This document shows positions 17,098 to 25,862 of a stretch of DNA of 51,589 bases, in pieces. Location: assembly GCF_900163565.1 (NCBI RefSeq), contig NZ_FUHU01000025.1, positions 1 to 51,589 of the forward strand, read 5' to 3'. Below the pieces are notes generated by a model. It saw only the letters and a list, made by a program, of their open reading frames with translations. It did not search any database and was not told the DNA's origin. The position numbers were made by a program, and so were the translations under genes. Source of the stretch: Agrococcus casei LMG 22410 (GTDB lineage Bacteria; Actinomycetota; Actinomycetes; Actinomycetales; Microbacteriaceae). Position 1 is the stretch's first letter. Each line of letters starts with the position of its first letter.

Positions 17098-17829
17098 ATG
17101 CAAAGAATCAACCACCCGACCACAAACGCACTAAATGACGAATGGGCCAACACCTGTGCAGCCCGACCACTCCGACTCCGGGGCGGCCCACTCACTGGTG
17201 CACAAGTGCTGGCGAAGATTGATGCCACGAGAGGACGGGAGAGAGACGCCCTATTCCTCGAGCTTCTACAACTCGCACAGGACGGGCAGGCCTTTGCAAC
17301 AAGGGTCCTGCTCCAAGCCATGCTTCCAAAGGCCATCGCCAACGCCCGCAGAGCAAGCGGTCTACGCGCAGAGTCCTACACGGATGCCGTCGACATCGCG
17401 ATCTCCGCCATGTACACATCCATCGCCACCTACCGAGTCGACGCATCACGCACTTCAGTGGCAGCCGTACTCGGGCTGAAAGCCCTAAGCATCATCAATG
17501 GCAAAACAAGCTCCGTTGACACCACCTCCGGCTACGAAGAGTCCGAGCTCGAATCAATGGTCAACGCAGCTACCGCCACAACCGACGACCCCCATGACGA
17601 CCCCTCGCCATTCCACTCGATCGTCAAAGTACTGTCCTGGGCACTCGACTCCCACACGCTGACTCCCGATGAAGTGCGCATCTTGGCCAACTACGAGCTT
17701 GGCGACAAATCAGAGCGCGCGGAACTCGTCGAGCAACTCGGCACCACCAGAGAAGCCCTGCGCAAGCGATCCCTCCGCCTCCGCAAGACACTCGCCATCG
17801 CGCTCGCCACAGCAGGCTTCGAGCTCTGA
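17098..17829 (+). CDS. sigma-factor-like or HTH regulatory protein
   Basis: The ATG at 17098 has TGAGGAG in good position; the frame is open further up to 16993 without a ribosome binding site. The 243-residue product has a helical centre (residues about 80-145, ATRVLLQAMLPKAIANARRA, then YTDAVDIAISAMYTSIATYR) that resembles sigma-70 region 2, and a C-terminal region LTPDEVRILANYE...RAELVEQLGTTREALRKRSLRLRKTL that looks like region 4. Similar genes sit near T4SS or Tad loci of actinobacterial plasmids. It may drive one of the two flanking operons. Without a search I cannot say whether it is a true sigma factor. Confidence 0.55.
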   Translation: MQRINHPTTNALNDEWANTCAARPLRLRGGPLTGAQVLAKIDATRGRERDALFLELLQLAQDGQAFATRVLLQAMLPKAIANARRASGLRAESYTDAVDIAISAMYTSIATYRVDASRTSVAAVLGLKALSIINGKTSSVDTTSGYEESELESMVNAATATTDDPHDDPSPFHSIVKVLSWALDSHTLTPDEVRILANYELGDKSERAELVEQLGTTREALRKRSLRLRKTLAIALATAGFEL

Positions 17830-17886
17830 TGACCATCTCGCCGTGCTTGGACCTGCTGTTCTGCCATTAGCTACAGCGGATGTATT

Positions 17887-17912
17887 TCTGCTATCTGCTA
17901 TCTGCTATCTGC
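17887..17912 (+). repeat. tandem heptamer TCTGCTA, 3.7 copies
   Basis: Three perfect tandem TCTGCTA units (17887-17907) are followed by a partial TCTGC. They lie just upstream of the putative parA promoter in an AT-rich stretch. Short direct repeats at this place could be the centromere-like site bound by the DNA-binding partner encoded by the gene after parA. Confidence 0.6.
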
Positions 17913-17923
17913 GTATGCTCTAT

Positions 17924-17952
17924 TTGACAGCTCTTGTATCTCGTGCTTTATG
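17924..17952 (+). promoter_or_regulatory. putative sigma-70 promoter of the parA/Tad operon
   Basis: A perfect -35 TTGACA (17924-17929) is followed after 17 bp by TTTATG (17947-17952) as a weak -10. It points toward parA and lies immediately after the heptamer array, so binding there could repress it. Confidence 0.5.
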
Positions 17953-18192
17953 ACTTAGCGCCGGCACATAGCTGATATGTCAAGCTTTATAGTCATGCTG
18001 ACTCTTCTTTTCTATGCGTAATGCTTATGCTTTTCTTTCTGCCTTCTTCATTGTCTATTTCTCTTATCTACTTACTTTTGCCTTTTGTCCAATTCTTTTA
18101 ACTTTTCTGTTGCGTCTTGCTCCCTTGCTTATGCCTTATAGCTTTGATATTTTCAGGATGCACGTTCACCTGCCCAACCTGAGGAGTACGAG
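17953..18192 (+). other. AT-rich, pyrimidine-biased leader upstream of parA
   Basis: The plus strand is strikingly T/C-rich from about 18000 to 18160 and far lower in GC than the rest of the window. It contains no gene I can support. It would form the 5' leader of the parA mRNA, ending in the GAGGAG ribosome binding site (18181-18186). Confidence 0.5.
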
Positions 18193-19050
18193 ATGACAGA
18201 GGTTCTGGAACGAAATAGACGCGTTATCGCCGTCGCCAACGTCAAGGGTGGAGTCGGAAAGACTTCCATCACAGCCAACCTCGCCGCTGAGCTCGCAGCC
18301 GGCGGTTACAAAGTTCTCGCCGTCGACCTGGACCCTCAGGGGAACCTGCGCAACATTCTGGGATACCGCGACAGCGACATCGACGACGCTGGCGAGGGTC
18401 TGCTGCGGTCGGTTACCAGCGGAGACGAACTGCACCCCGCCAAAAATGTCCGTGAACGGCTCGATGTCGTAGCTGGGGGAATTCGATCCAAGGATCTGCA
18501 GCGCGAATTGCAGCGGGCAGCCATGGATGGGGGAGACGTGACCACGAAGCTGGCTACATCGCTCGCCCAGATATCCCACCGCTACGACATCGTGCTGCTC
18601 GACACTCCACCCTCGCCCGGCATGCTGCAAACCTCCGCCCTCGTAGCCGCTCGCTACGTCATCATCCCCGTCGAGGCAGACGAGGACTCGCTCGACGGCG
18701 TCGAAACAATGGCGGGAGAGATCCGAGCCGTCCGGTCCAGGAACCCCCTCATCAGCCCTCTCGGCGTTGTCCGCTTTCGCATGCGACAGCAGGCAACCCG
18801 GGCACAAGCCGAGATCGCAGAAGGCATCACGGAGTTGCTCGGGGAGGGTGTCGCCTTCGACACGATTGTCCGCGACGCACACAGCGTCGCTCGCATCGGA
18901 AAGTCGCAAGGAAAGATCGCCCGAGAACTAGGCACAAATCCTCCATCAGCCGCCGGAGTCGCTGCCGACTACCACCATCTCTCACGCGAGGTGCTCACGG
19001 TCATCCAAGCGAACGAAGAGCAGCTGGCACAGAAGGAGGCACAAGCATGA
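18193..19050 (+). CDS. parA: ParA-family partition ATPase
   Basis: The 285-residue product has the deviant Walker A KGGVGKTS (residues 18-25), the switch strand VLAVDLDPQGNL (about 41-52), and Walker B IVLLDTPPSPG (about 136-146). This is the ParA/Soj type without an N-terminal HTH. ParA dimers bind DNA with ATP and move the partition complex. It stands at the head of a Tad pilus operon, so it may either partition the replicon or position the pilus. The next gene overlaps by 4 nt and encodes a candidate DNA-binding partner. Confidence 0.9.
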   Translation: MTEVLERNRRVIAVANVKGGVGKTSITANLAAELAAGGYKVLAVDLDPQGNLRNILGYRDSDIDDAGEGLLRSVTSGDELHPAKNVRERLDVVAGGIRSKDLQRELQRAAMDGGDVTTKLATSLAQISHRYDIVLLDTPPSPGMLQTSALVAARYVIIPVEADEDSLDGVETMAGEIRAVRSRNPLISPLGVVRFRMRQQATRAQAEIAEGITELLGEGVAFDTIVRDAHSVARIGKSQGKIARELGTNPPSAAGVAADYHHLSREVLTVIQANEEQLAQKEAQA

Positions 19051-19676
19051 ACGCGAAAAGCAGCCGTCGCAAGCGCAGCTCAGTGGCCGATCAGTACAAC
19101 CCGACAGATCTTTCGGAACTGCTCGCCCCGACAGCAACCGATCAGAGCGCAGAACAATTTGAGAACGCAGCTCCGGAACCGACTACCGGTCCTGTTCCGG
19201 CAGGGGAACCCAGCGACACCGCCGACGCTCCCGCCACGCAGCCCGCACCTCGTCGTCGACGTGGGCGCCCCAAAAAGACACAGTCCACAGGAGCCACAGC
19301 GCCCGTGAATCTCCGGCTGCCCGTGAGCCTTCTCGAGCGACTCGAAGACATCCGGGAAGACACCGGCAAGCCCTTCATCACGATCGTCCTGGAAGCCGTA
19401 GCAGCCCAGCACGCACACCTCGCCGATCTGATCGTCGAAGACAACCACAAGCGAGCGCAGATCCAGGCAGACAGCGCAGCAAGTGACGGGCTGTTCGTCT
19501 ATTCAGCGCAGCGAGGCCCCAGGGCCATCTACGACGAGCCAACGGAAAGTCGCCTGTGGCGCACCTACCAGCGCAACGTCGACGCACTCAACAACCTCGT
19601 AGAGACCAGCGGTGCCAGCGACCGCAACCAGTTGCTGCTCGTCGCACTCCGCGCCCACCTCGACCCCAGGAGTTAA
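19047..19676 (+). CDS. putative ParA partner with AT-hook-like and ribbon-helix-helix-like segments
   Basis: The 209-residue product has a disordered acidic/Pro-rich N-terminus, an AT-hook-like run RRRRGRPKK (about 70-78), and then VNLRLPVSLLERLEDIREDTGKPFITIVLEAV, which has the strand-helix-helix pattern of a ribbon-helix-helix domain. This is the layout expected of a small centromere-binding protein partnered with ParA. Its ATG overlaps parA by 4 nt. Candidate target sites are the heptamers at 17887. The assignment comes from context and motif shape only. Confidence 0.6.
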   Translation: MNAKSSRRKRSSVADQYNPTDLSELLAPTATDQSAEQFENAAPEPTTGPVPAGEPSDTADAPATQPAPRRRRGRPKKTQSTGATAPVNLRLPVSLLERLEDIREDTGKPFITIVLEAVAAQHAHLADLIVEDNHKRAQIQADSAASDGLFVYSAQRGPRAIYDEPTESRLWRTYQRNVDALNNLVETSGASDRNQLLLVALRAHLDPRS

Positions 19677-19680
19677 CGAC

Positions 19681-20361
19681 ATGACCACCACCAGCGCTGC
19701 AACGACCCCCGAGAAGCGTGTTCGCGGCAAGGGCCGAGCGCCGAAGCGGCAACAGCACAGCCCTGTAGCGGCAAAGATCAACCCCATGCTGATCGCAGCT
19801 GCCATCGCTTTGATCGTCGTCGGCGCGCTGGCTGGCTGGTACGTACTCAATACACAGTCGACGACCACTGCTGTTGTGACGATCACACAGGATGTCCCTC
19901 GCGGGGCAGAGATCTCGACCGACCACCTCGGCACGCTCGAGGTGAACGACGCTGACGCGGGCAACTACATCGCGGTTGCCGACGCGAACACCGTCGCTGG
20001 ACGCACCGCACTCACCGATCTGACCAGCGGCACACCTCTGACCGACAAGAACACCGGCACACTCGCCACCGACGAGGCAGCAGCGATCGTTGGACTACCG
20101 CTGACGGCAGCACAAATGCCGTCGACGAACATCGCCGCCGGTGACACCGTCTCCGTCGTATCGACTGCCAGCAACAGCGCCGAATCAGGGAGCACACCAA
20201 TCTCCATCGACGCCACCGTCTTCTCTATCCGAACGGACGAAACCACTGGCCTTACGATCGTCGACCTCACCATCGAACCTGACGAAGCGCGCACTGTCGC
20301 TTCCATGGCTGCCAGCGGCGATGTAGCACTCGTGCTCCTGGGGGCAGGGGAGACCGCATGA
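19681..20361 (+). CDS. cpaB: CpaB/RcpC-like SAF-domain protein
   Basis: The ATG at 19681 follows AGGAG, giving 226 residues. A basic start leads into one membrane helix (about 38-58, LIAAAIALIVVGALAGWYVL). The outside part contains a SAF domain: VVTITQDVPRGAEISTDHLG, then VAGRTALTDLTSGTPLT. CpaB/RcpC proteins stabilise the outer part of the Tad pilus machine and may bind peptidoglycan. The place directly before cpaE and cpaF supports the call. Confidence 0.75.
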   Translation: MTTTSAATTPEKRVRGKGRAPKRQQHSPVAAKINPMLIAAAIALIVVGALAGWYVLNTQSTTTAVVTITQDVPRGAEISTDHLGTLEVNDADAGNYIAVADANTVAGRTALTDLTSGTPLTDKNTGTLATDEAAAIVGLPLTAAQMPSTNIAAGDTVSVVSTASNSAESGSTPISIDATVFSIRTDETTGLTIVDLTIEPDEARTVASMAASGDVALVLLGAGETA

Positions 20362-21137
20362 GTGTCGTCGCCTTCGCATCCGCCACCGGCGCACCTGGCG
20401 TCACCACAACGGCACTCGCCGCAGCGCTGCACTGGCCAGAACCAGCACTGCTGATCGAAGCTGACACCTCGAAAACAACAGACGTCATGGTCGGGTACTT
20501 CCGTGGCCAGCTTCCACATTCCTCAGGCCTCGCCGGCTTGCTCGAACGCCCCGGGGATATCCACGCCTCCACACTCCTGGAGCAGTCCCTGCCACTGACC
20601 GAGGAGTCCTACCCGAAAGTCACCCCAGGATTCACTTCCCTCGCCGCAGGGCAAAGTGCCATCGCACTTTGGAAGAACCTCCCTGGCGCGTTCTACGAGC
20701 TCCAGAGAGCCGGAACCGACATCCTGATGGATCTCGGACGCCTCCGTCACAACGACCCTCGCATGCCGCTACTCGCTGCGGCCGACCAGATCATCGTCCT
20801 AGTACAGCCGCAACTACCAAGCGTGTACTCAGCCTTCATGTACATTCGTGCCCTTCGAACAGAGCTAGAACAGCTCGGGGTCCTAGACACGATCAAGATC
20901 GTGACCGTCGGCGACGGCGACGAAAGCGACCGAGCCATTGCACGCCAAATCGGCTCACCCGTACTAACGCGCCTGCCAGACGACAGATCTGGGGCGGCAA
21001 CCTACTCACTAGGAAAAACAGGCAAAGCACGATCGCTCGGGCGCGCAGCCGAAGCTCTCTCCCGCAGCATCATCGACGCCGCCGCAAACCGCCGCGCTCG
21101 GCTATCAGTGACCTCTGACGAAGGCGGTGCACAGTGA
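20358..21137 (+). CDS. cpaE: CpaE-like ATPase homologue with altered P-loop
   Basis: This 259-residue protein has the ParA/MinD fold order, but its P-loop reads SATGAPGVTTT (about 8-18) where active members have GGVGKTT. The usual catalytic Lys is absent. The second conserved strand ALLIEADTSKTTDV (about 30-43) and a Walker B-like DILMDLGRLR (about 120-129) remain. In Tad systems CpaE localises the pilus. The APGVTT form appears to recur in actinobacterial relatives, so it is probably functional but may not hydrolyse ATP. It overlaps both neighbours by 4 nt. Confidence 0.7.
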   Translation: MSVVAFASATGAPGVTTTALAAALHWPEPALLIEADTSKTTDVMVGYFRGQLPHSSGLAGLLERPGDIHASTLLEQSLPLTEESYPKVTPGFTSLAAGQSAIALWKNLPGAFYELQRAGTDILMDLGRLRHNDPRMPLLAAADQIIVLVQPQLPSVYSAFMYIRALRTELEQLGVLDTIKIVTVGDGDESDRAIARQIGSPVLTRLPDDRSGAATYSLGKTGKARSLGRAAEALSRSIIDAAANRRARLSVTSDEGGAQ

Positions 21138-22723
21138 CCAACCACGAAGACGACCTGCAATCGCTGCCAATTTTTAGCCAGCAGGCACCATCGACAGACG
21201 AGACACAAACAGGACCACGCCCTAGAAACATCGACAAGCTGCTGCGAGATGCAGGCAGCGCTCCCAGCCGGAAAACCGTTCGCGAACAGGAGCGAGAACA
21301 ACCAACATACGAAAGCGTCGCGATGCCTCCGGCCGCGGCGGCAGTGCAACCCGCACCGCTCTCAGCCGACGTGAACTGGGAGCTGGTCAAGGATCACACG
21401 AGCATCGTTTCCACTGCGATTACCGAGGAGCAGACTGCCCGGTACGACCGAGGCGAGAGCTTCGCGGACACCACCCGCCACAGCATCGCCCGTCGAGCCG
21501 CGATCGACGCGCTAGATCAACACGTCTCCCGAGAAACGCGCGTCTCCGGCGAACGCGCGTTGCTGAGTCCTGCCGAGCACGCCGCGCACGTCGAGGCCGT
21601 GCTCAGCACAATGTTTGGCCTAGGACGCCTTCAACCTCTCGTCGACAATCTCCTCATTGAGAACATCCACATCAACGGGTTCGATAACGTCCGCGTGCAG
21701 TACACCGACGGCAGCTGGGAGCAGATATCTCCTATCGCTAACAGCGATGACGAGGTGGCTGACATGGTCCGCATGTTGGCAACGAACAGAGGGGATGAGG
21801 CTAGGCCCTTTGACAAAATCAACTCCCGCATCAACCTCGATATAACCCCGCGGGATTCCTTGGCTGGCGCCGCCAGAATCATCGGCTTGCTGCCCCCTGT
21901 GGTACCTCGCATTAGCGTGGTGATTCGCCTGCACCGCGTTATCGAAACGAGCCTCAACGACATGGTCGCCAGGCAATCAATCAACCACCCAGCTGCTGCC
22001 CTTCTAACAGCCGCTGTCGCAGGAAAATGCTCGATCATGGCCGCTGGAGAGCCTGGCGCAGGAAAGACCACGATGCTTCGCGCACTCGCCTCTGCCATCG
22101 ATCCCACAGAACCTATCGCCACCATCGAGAACGAACGCGAGCTCTACCTCGACCGCATGCCCGAGCGACACCACATGGTTGTCGCCATGCAAGGCGTGCC
22201 CGGATACAAGGATCCCGATTCCATCACCGGAACACGGGGCGAAGTCACTCTTCTCGAACTCCTCGCTGACAGTCTTCGACTCAACACCCAACGGATAATC
22301 GTCGGCGAGCTGCGCGGTGGCGAAGTCCGGGCCATGTTCCAAGCAATGCAGGCTGGAGCGGGGTCATTCTCCACTGTGCACGCGAATAGTGCAGCAGACA
22401 CCATTGAGCGTCTCGTCACGCTGTTTCTCGACAACGCTGACGTGAACGAGGCCTATGCAAAGCGGCGCATCATGCAGGACGTGGACCTCATCCTGCACCT
22501 CGGGCGCATCCGCGCAGCTGACGGTAGCCAGCGCCGAGTGGTCACTGAGATCGCCCAAGTGCAGTCCGCTGAGAATCGACCCACAGTTGCCCCGATATTC
22601 CGCTACGACCCTGCCCAAGAGCAACTCGTCCCCGTGACGCTGCCAAGTGATGAGCTGCTTAGGAAACTCGAGGAGCACGGTTTCGACAGGCAGCTTCTCC
22701 ACCCCGGTGGTGAAGTCGCATGA
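21134..22723 (+). CDS. cpaF: CpaF/TadA secretion ATPase of the Tad pilus
   Basis: The 529-residue product is a complete type II/IV secretion ATPase. Walker A is GEPGAGKT (305-312), the Asp box is TIENERELYLD (about 330-340), Walker B is RIIVGELRGGE (387-397) and the His box is STVHANSA (413-420). It is the hexameric motor for Flp pilus extension and probably retraction. A stretch around residues 356-398 reappears, diverged, in the small gene at 25863. It is flanked by 4-nt overlaps. Confidence 0.9.
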   Translation: MTNHEDDLQSLPIFSQQAPSTDETQTGPRPRNIDKLLRDAGSAPSRKTVREQEREQPTYESVAMPPAAAAVQPAPLSADVNWELVKDHTSIVSTAITEEQTARYDRGESFADTTRHSIARRAAIDALDQHVSRETRVSGERALLSPAEHAAHVEAVLSTMFGLGRLQPLVDNLLIENIHINGFDNVRVQYTDGSWEQISPIANSDDEVADMVRMLATNRGDEARPFDKINSRINLDITPRDSLAGAARIIGLLPPVVPRISVVIRLHRVIETSLNDMVARQSINHPAAALLTAAVAGKCSIMAAGEPGAGKTTMLRALASAIDPTEPIATIENERELYLDRMPERHHMVVAMQGVPGYKDPDSITGTRGEVTLLELLADSLRLNTQRIIVGELRGGEVRAMFQAMQAGAGSFSTVHANSAADTIERLVTLFLDNADVNEAYAKRRIMQDVDLILHLGRIRAADGSQRRVVTEIAQVQSAENRPTVAPIFRYDPAQEQLVPVTLPSDELLRKLEEHGFDRQLLHPGGEVA

Positions 22724-23598
22724 TGCCCCTGATCGGTGCCGTCGCCATCCTGCTCGCCGGCCTCGGGTTGATCTCCCTGTACCTCGGACTCAAAGGCGTC
22801 GGCCGTGAAGCAGGACGAGCAACCCGCACCAAGAACAACCCCGGTCGCTCCTGGATACAGAATCTTGACAAAGTACAGCGGCGCAACATCATCCTCGGCC
22901 TCATCGGCGGGCTCGCGCTGTACGTCATCTCAGGCTGGCTCATCCTGCTACTTGCCGTGCCGGCTGCAGCAATCTTTCTCCCAGTACTGCTCGGCGGACA
23001 GGGCGCCAAACGTGTCATCGGCCAGCTCGAAGGACTCGAGATCTGGACACGAAGCCTTGCCGGCAGCGTTGCTGGTGACGCGAACCTCGAGCAAGCCATC
23101 ATCCACTCCGCACGAAGCGCACCCGAGAGCATCCGCGAACCCGTGCAGCTGCTCATCGCCAGGATCCAGTCACGCATCCCTACCGACGATGCGCTCCAAG
23201 CCTTTGCAGACGACATCAACGACGCCAGCGCGGATGTCATCGTCGCGCACCTCAAGCTCGCATCCCGACAGCGAGGAGCAGGCCTCTCCCGCGCACTCGG
23301 AGACGCAGCAGAAAGTATCCACGACGAGATCAAAGCGCGCCGACAAATCGAAGCCGACCGAGCCAAACCCCGCCAAGCAACCCGGATCGTAGCGCTCGTC
23401 ACCATCGGTTTCGTGCTGCTCGCCGCGCTCTCCAGCCCCATCTCCGGCACATTCTTCGACGCCTACCGAACACCTGTGGGCCAGCTCATCATCGCCGCGT
23501 TCCTCGGTGCCTTCGCAGCACTCCTCGGCTGGCAGTACCAACTCGCGAAGCCCAGGCCGCTGCCCCGATTCCTTATTCGCAGAACAGGCGAAGCATGA
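22720..23598 (+). CDS. tadB: TadB-like inner-membrane platform protein
   Basis: The 292-residue product has an N-terminal helix, then helices at about 62-95 and two at the C-terminus (about 224-245 and 255-275), around a helical cytoplasmic type II secretion F domain (about 100-215; for example QRGAGLSRALGDAAESIHDEIKARRQIEADR spans its core). With TadC it forms the platform on which CpaF acts. Starts overlap cpaF by 4 nt. Confidence 0.8.
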   Translation: MMPLIGAVAILLAGLGLISLYLGLKGVGREAGRATRTKNNPGRSWIQNLDKVQRRNIILGLIGGLALYVISGWLILLLAVPAAAIFLPVLLGGQGAKRVIGQLEGLEIWTRSLAGSVAGDANLEQAIIHSARSAPESIREPVQLLIARIQSRIPTDDALQAFADDINDASADVIVAHLKLASRQRGAGLSRALGDAAESIHDEIKARRQIEADRAKPRQATRIVALVTIGFVLLAALSSPISGTFFDAYRTPVGQLIIAAFLGAFAALLGWQYQLAKPRPLPRFLIRRTGEA

Positions 23599-24491
23599 TT
23601 CTCCACACCTTCACACAACTCCTGCCCGGGATCCTCCTCGCTGCAGGCGTCGCCCTCATCGTCATCGCACTCGTTCCCACACGCCCCAGGCTCTCGGCAG
23701 CAATCGAGCGCGTCAGCTCAGGCGACACCATCAGCTCCGCAGCCGCAACCGATGACTGGAAGGGCCGTGTCGGTCTGTGGACCATGCACCGAACTCGACG
23801 GCTGCCTGACCTCGGCATCGTCCAAGCCCGCGACCTCTCCATCATCGGCATCACCACTACGCAGCTGTACTACCAAAAGGCGCTCTGCGCGATCGGTCTT
23901 GCCCTAGCGCCCGTGCTACTTGGCGCAATCACCCAGTTCGCCGGCATGCTGCCATTCACGCTTCCAGCGCTAGCCGCCGTGCCACTGTTCATCGTCGGCT
24001 GGTTCGTGCCCGACCTCGACGCACGAACGAAAGCGAAAGAAGCCCGCGCAGAGTTCACACGAGCTGCAGCGGTCTATCTCGAGCTCGTCGCCACAGAGAT
24101 CCGCCGCAGCATCCCCCCAGCCCTGGCACTCGAAGACGCAGCTCGAATCGGCAACTCCTGGATCTTCACACGAATCCAGCAACGCCTCGCCGCATCCCGC
24201 CTAGAGGGAGTCCAACCCTGGCAATCCCTCGAAGAGTTCGCCACAGAGATCGACGTGAACGAACTAGGGGAGGTTGGCAACATCGTCCGCACCGCAGGCG
24301 AACGTGGAACCAGCGTCTACGAGCCCCTCATGGCGCGGGGCCGCGCTCTACGCCTCCAGATGCTGTCCGAGTACCAAGAAGCAGAACACAAGCGCTCAGA
24401 GAGCTTCTCAGTCCCCACAGCGCTCACCGCAGTCGTATTTGTAGGGATGCTCATCGCCCCGCTACTACTCAACATGCTCTCCAGCACATAA
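23595..24491 (+). CDS. tadC: TadC-like inner-membrane platform protein
   Basis: The 298-residue protein has the same plan as TadB: membrane helices at about 8-25, 92-140 (two) and 273-295, with a type II secretion F domain between (LVATEIRRSIPPALALEDAARIG, then GEVGNIVRTAGERGTSVYEPL). It overlaps tadB by 4 nt. The operon is then interrupted by about 90 bp and an AAA ATPase gene before the pilin genes. Confidence 0.8.
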   Translation: MILHTFTQLLPGILLAAGVALIVIALVPTRPRLSAAIERVSSGDTISSAAATDDWKGRVGLWTMHRTRRLPDLGIVQARDLSIIGITTTQLYYQKALCAIGLALAPVLLGAITQFAGMLPFTLPALAAVPLFIVGWFVPDLDARTKAKEARAEFTRAAAVYLELVATEIRRSIPPALALEDAARIGNSWIFTRIQQRLAASRLEGVQPWQSLEEFATEIDVNELGEVGNIVRTAGERGTSVYEPLMARGRALRLQMLSEYQEAEHKRSESFSVPTALTAVVFVGMLIAPLLLNMLSST

Positions 24492-24521
24492 CGACATAAG
24501 GCCGGAATCCACTTCAAAACA

Positions 24522-24578
24522 ACTCTATAAATACTATAAAAGAGTGGTACTCTATAAAGAGTATAAACCCCCTGGAGG
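24522..24578 (+). promoter_or_regulatory. AT-rich double operator and ribosome binding site before the AAA ATPase gene
   Basis: ACTCTATAAA occurs at 24522-24531 and again at 24549-24558, each part of an ACTCT...AGAGT inverted pair (24522-24526 with 24541-24545; 24549-24553 with 24558-24562). The spacing between the two copies is 27 bp. GGAGG at 24574-24578 precedes the TTG start. It looks like a promoter with two operator half-sites. Confidence 0.6.
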
Positions 24579-24583
24579 TCATC

Positions 24584-25753
24584 TTGGACAGCCCATTCCG
24601 CCCCGGGTTCGGTAAGAACCCTCCTTTCCTCGCTGGCCGCGACACGGCGCTCGCCAGCGTGGAAGACGGTTTAGAGCTCGGCCAATGGCCGCAAGAGCGG
24701 GGGATCTTGCTCACGGGACTTCGCGGCGTGGGAAAGACCGTGATGCTCAACCATGCCGAGGATCTTGCACGCGAACGAGGCTGGGTCGTCGTCTCCGAGA
24801 CTGCAACACCTGAGCTGTTCGAACGCATCACGGGGGTGCACCTCCCTCGGATACTGAGCGAACTCGACCCTGACAACCCATTCCGCGTCACCTCAATCTC
24901 AATGGCGGGCATTGGCAGCATCACCGTCGAATACCCGGACGGACGAATCGAAGACCCATCGTTTCGATCAATGTGCGAGGAGATCAGCAGCCTCTTAGGT
25001 GCTCGCAGCACTCCAGGCGGCATACTCTTCTCCGTCGACGAGGTGAACGCCGGCGCACTCCGCACTCTCGAAACCTTCGCTGCGGAGTATCAACACCTGG
25101 TGCGATCTGACTTCGAGGTCGCCTTCATCGGCGCCGGAGTGCAAGGCGAGATCCGAGATCTCCTAACCTCACGATCGGCAACGTTCCTCAGACGCTGCGC
25201 CCACGTAGACATCCCCATGCTCACACCCGACCAGACTGCCCAAGCGTTTCAAGAACCAATCACACAGCACGGACGCACGGTCAGCCCAGCAGTGCTCGAC
25301 TACATGGTGCGCGCCTCCCAGGGCTACCCATTCCTCGTGCAGCAGATCGGCGACATCGCCTGGCGGAGGAATCCCGACAGCCCAGATATCTCGCTCGAGG
25401 ATGCTCAGTTCGCATACCGCAGGGCACGACGCACAATCGGTGGCTTCATCATCGAACCGTCACTGTCAGGACTATCCCCAACTGATCGGAGCTTTCTTGC
25501 CGCAATGGCCAGCGACGACGGCCCAAGCAGAATCGAAGACGTAAGACGCCGCCTCGGCAACGTCGACTCTGGATATGCATCCATGTACCGACAACGCCTT
25601 CTCGACGCCGGCGCCATCAGAGCCGCTGGCCACGGGAAGGTCACCATCACGCTGCCGTACATGCGCGAGTACTTGCGAGAACACATCGTCGCCGAAGCCG
25701 CCAGCGACGACACCCGAAAAGACGCTGGCTTCCCACCACCCCCTGATCTATAA
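24584..25753 (+). CDS. AAA/STAND-type ATPase inserted in the Tad locus
   Basis: This 389-residue protein starts with a TTG 5 nt after GGAGG. Walker A is GLRGVGKT (45-52), Walker B is ILFSVDEVNAG (about 148-158), and LRRCAHVDIPMLTPDQ with SQGYPFLVQQIGDIAW are typical of Orc1/Cdc6- or ExeA-like ATP-binding proteins. The C-terminus (about 290-370) is a winged-helix-like region (LSPTDRSFLAAMASDDG...VDSGYASMYRQRLLDAGAI). Its own AT-rich promoter suggests it is regulated apart from the pilus. Its role is unknown; such stand-alone ATPases are often regulators or defence-linked switches. Confidence 0.75.
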   Translation: MDSPFRPGFGKNPPFLAGRDTALASVEDGLELGQWPQERGILLTGLRGVGKTVMLNHAEDLARERGWVVVSETATPELFERITGVHLPRILSELDPDNPFRVTSISMAGIGSITVEYPDGRIEDPSFRSMCEEISSLLGARSTPGGILFSVDEVNAGALRTLETFAAEYQHLVRSDFEVAFIGAGVQGEIRDLLTSRSATFLRRCAHVDIPMLTPDQTAQAFQEPITQHGRTVSPAVLDYMVRASQGYPFLVQQIGDIAWRRNPDSPDISLEDAQFAYRRARRTIGGFIIEPSLSGLSPTDRSFLAAMASDDGPSRIEDVRRRLGNVDSGYASMYRQRLLDAGAIRAAGHGKVTITLPYMREYLREHIVAEAASDDTRKDAGFPPPPDL

Positions 25754-25862
25754 GCGAACATGCAACCTCGACCACACCGACCGAAAACAATTCCACAACA
25801 CAGTGAAAAATCATGAAACTGCAGGGATACTCGATTGCAGGCACTCCCGCGAAAGGAACCCA

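Noticed and set aside
18014-18196. 60-codon hydrophobic open frame that overlaps the parA start as ATGA
   Set aside because: It lies in the T-rich leader, where hydrophobic codons arise automatically; there is no ribosome binding site, codon use is unlike all neighbours, and parA has its own GAGGAG.
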